Source: an uncultured Bacilli bacterium
Lineage (GTDB): Bacteria > Bacillota_I > Bacilli_A > RF39 > UBA660
Reading direction: 5' to 3'
Length of the DNA stretch: 5,162 nucleotides
Assembly: GCA_947632495.1 (NCBI GenBank)
Contig: CANRPL010000071.1
Coordinates: 1-5,162, forward strand
Shown here: piece by piece, positions 4,320 through 5,162 of the stretch
How the letters are laid out: the number at the start of each line of letters is the position of its first letter
Position numbering within the stretch: the stretch's first letter is position 1
The notes under the pieces: model-generated
What the model was told of the DNA's origin: nothing
Databases searched by the model: none
Seen by the model: only the letters and a program-made list of their open reading frames with translations
Position numbers and translations under genes: made by a program

Positions 4320-4949
4320 CTATATCAAATCCTCAACTTTCTTACCACGTAATTTAGCTACTTCTTCAGCTGTCTTTTGTGATTTTAAGGCATCAAGAGT
4401 TGCATATGCCATATTAATTTTAGTATTTGAACCTAATGATTTAGATAAAATATCTTTAACGCCAGCCATTTCAAGTACAGAACGAACTGGTCCACCAGCT
4501 TTAACACCTGTACCTTTAGCTGCTGGTTTTAACATAACTTTACTAGCTCCACATACACCTGTAGCTTCATGTGGGATAGTTCTTTCTTCAACGATTGAAA
4601 CTCTTGTAACATTTTTAGTTGCAGCTTGTGAAGCCTTTTTAATTGCATCAGGTACTTCATTAGCTTTACCTGTACCTAATCCAACTTTACCTTTACGATC
4701 GCCTACAACGACAACAGCTGAAAAACGGAAATGACGTCCACCTTTTGTTACTTTGGTAACACGCCCGATAGATATTACTTCTTCCTCATAAAGTTTTGGC
4801 TGTCTTTGTTGTCTTGGTTGACGTTTTTCTCTACCTTGACGATTTGGTCTGTTATTTCTCTTATTTTGTGTTCCGTTTTCTTCTGTTGGTTCTTCTTTTG
4901 AAGTTTCAACAGCTTCAACAGTTTCAACTTTTTCGATTTCTTGTTCCAT
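4320..4949 (-). CDS. rpsE: 30S ribosomal protein S5 with charged N-terminal extension
   Basis: S5 lies at the mRNA entry side of the small subunit, touches S4 and S8, and affects decoding accuracy and mRNA unwinding. Two ATGs stand in tandem (4952 and 4949). GGAGG is 3 nt from the first and 6 nt from the second, so I take the second (209 aa; 210 if the first is used). Residue numbers here count from the first ATG. The conserved protein begins near residue 54 (LYEEEVISIGRVTKVTKGGR). It shows FRFSAVVVVGDRKGKVGLGTGKANEVP (75-101), then IPHEATG (126-132), LKPAAKGTGVKAGGPVR (141-157) and DILSKSLGSNTKIN (167-180). Residues 3-53 are extra compared with Bacillus S5 (about 166 aa in total): a Glu-rich half (3-25) then an Arg/Gln/Asn-rich half (31-53), probably disordered. 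The stop is TAG. Confidence 0.97.
   Translation of the reverse strand: MEQEIEKVETVEAVETSKEEPTEENGTQNKRNNRPNRQGREKRQPRQQRQPKLYEEEVISIGRVTKVTKGGRHFRFSAVVVVGDRKGKVGLGTGKANEVPDAIKKASQAATKNVTRVSIVEERTIPHEATGVCGASKVMLKPAAKGTGVKAGGPVRSVLEMAGVKDILSKSLGSNTKINMAYATLDALKSQKTAEEVAKLRGKKVEDLI
4331..4334 (-). promoter_or_regulatory. Weak, distant ribosome binding site of rplO
   Basis: GAGG on the minus strand lies 12 nt before the rplO ATG, inside the rpsE codons for Glu-Asp near its end. No closer purine run exists. It is the poorest SD in the window, at the junction where rpmD is missing. Confidence 0.4.
4902..4928 (-). repeat. Three tandem 9-bp near-repeats in the S5 extension
   Basis: The minus strand reads GTTGAAACT, GTTGAAGCT, GTTGAAACT in a row, encoding VET-VEA-VET (S5 residues 9-17). 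The copies differ at one base. The period is a multiple of three, so gain or loss of a unit would keep the frame. This suggests the acidic extension may grow or shrink by slippage. Confidence 0.7.
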
Positions 4950-4955
4950 CATTAT

Positions 4956-4962
4956 CCTCCTT
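4956..4962 (-). promoter_or_regulatory. Ribosome binding site of rpsE, favouring the second of two ATGs
   Basis: AAGGAGG on the minus strand directly follows the rplR stop codon. Its GGAGG core is 3 nt from the first ATG (4952) and 6 nt from the second (4949). Most other genes in the window have 6-9 nt, so the second ATG fits better. Confidence 0.75.
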
Positions 4963-5162
4963 TTAGAATTCTAGTCCGTTTTCGCGTGCTGCGTCAGCTA
5001 ATGCCTTTACACGACCGTGATAAAGGTATCCACCTCTATCAAAAACTACTTTAGTTATTTTTGCTTCTTTAGCTCTTTTAGCTATTAATTCTCCTACTTT
5101 TGTTGCTGCTTCAACGTTACCACCATTTGTAAGCTTCAACTCTTTATCAATAGAAGAGGCAC
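4963..5162 (-). CDS. rplR: 50S ribosomal protein L18, C-terminal part (runs off the right edge)
   Basis: Translated by hand from the minus strand, 65 codons plus the stop are present; the N-terminal part lies beyond the right edge. L18 binds 5S rRNA with L5 and anchors it in the central protuberance of the large subunit. The visible part runs ASSIDKELKL, then NGGNVEAATKVGELIAKRAK, then the family signature VVFDRGGYLYHGRVKALADA, ending ARENGLEF with TAA at 4965-4963. The FDRGG.-YHGRV block and the GLEF end are diagnostic for bacterial L18. It lies immediately upstream of rpsE, as in the standard spc operon, with 10-13 nt between them. Nothing unusual is seen in the visible part. Confidence 0.96.
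   Translation of the reverse strand, partial: ASSIDKELKLTNGGNVEAATKVGELIAKRAKEAKITKVVFDRGGYLYHGRVKALADAARENGLEF

Noticed and set aside
4150..4734. Open frame of 194 codons on the plus strand opposite rplO and rpsE
   Set aside because: It lies antisense to two strongly conserved ribosomal genes, its translation is low-complexity His/Val/Leu/Thr text with no recognisable domain, and it arises from the codon pattern of the real genes.
4966..4971. GAATTC palindrome at the end of rplR
   Set aside because: It comes from the Glu-Phe codons of the conserved GLEF terminus of L18 and is a chance six-base site.
1..5162. A novel accessory system (defence, mobile element, CRISPR or secondary metabolism)
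   Set aside because: Every base is accounted for by universally conserved spc/alpha operon genes and their short spacers; no foreign gene, repeat array or mobile-element boundary is present.

Overview
This window is one continuous stretch of the conserved bacterial spc/alpha ribosomal-protein operon, all read on the minus strand. The organism is a low-GC Firmicute: AT-rich codons, strong GGAGG-type Shine-Dalgarno (SD) sites, zinc-type (four-Cys) adenylate kinase, zinc-type L36, and the Bacillus-like order secY-adk-map-infA-rpmJ-rpsM-rpsK-rpoA. The missing rpmD (L30) and the long charged N-terminal extension of S5 point towards the Mollicutes side of the Bacilli (Acholeplasma-like, Izemoplasma-like or uncultured RF39/RFN20-type lineages). 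It is not a code-4 mycoplasma: every Trp seen in a product is TGG, and map ends in tandem TGA TGA. The placement is an inference from gene content and protein features, since no phylogeny could be run.

In transcription order, from the right edge to the left: rplR (L18, C-terminal part only), rpsE (S5), rplO (L15), secY, adk, map, infA (IF-1), rpmJ (L36), rpsM (S13), rpsK (S11), and the first 19 codons of rpoA (RNA polymerase alpha). Coding is almost gap-free. The largest spacer is 24 nt (rpsM to rpsK), four junctions have gaps of 1-4 nt (rpsE/rplO, rplO/secY, adk/map, map/infA), and secY and adk overlap by one base (TAATG). No promoter, terminator, RNA gene, mobile element or CRISPR array is visible, and no stretch over 300 bases lacks a gene.

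Together the genes supply both ribosomal subunits (L18, S5, L15, L36, S13, S11), initiation (IF-1), N-terminal Met removal from new proteins (MetAP), membrane protein export (SecY), adenylate balance (Adk) and the transcription machinery (RpoA). Several SD sites lie inside the last codons of the gene before, so translation is probably coupled along much of the mRNA.

I found no new biological system here. The points worth a second look are the loss of rpmD, the S5 extension, an adenylate kinase whose P-loop has Ala where Gly is normal, the TTG start of rpoA, SD sites written into upstream stop codons and C-termini, and a few substitutions at usually conserved sites in S13, S11 and IF-1.
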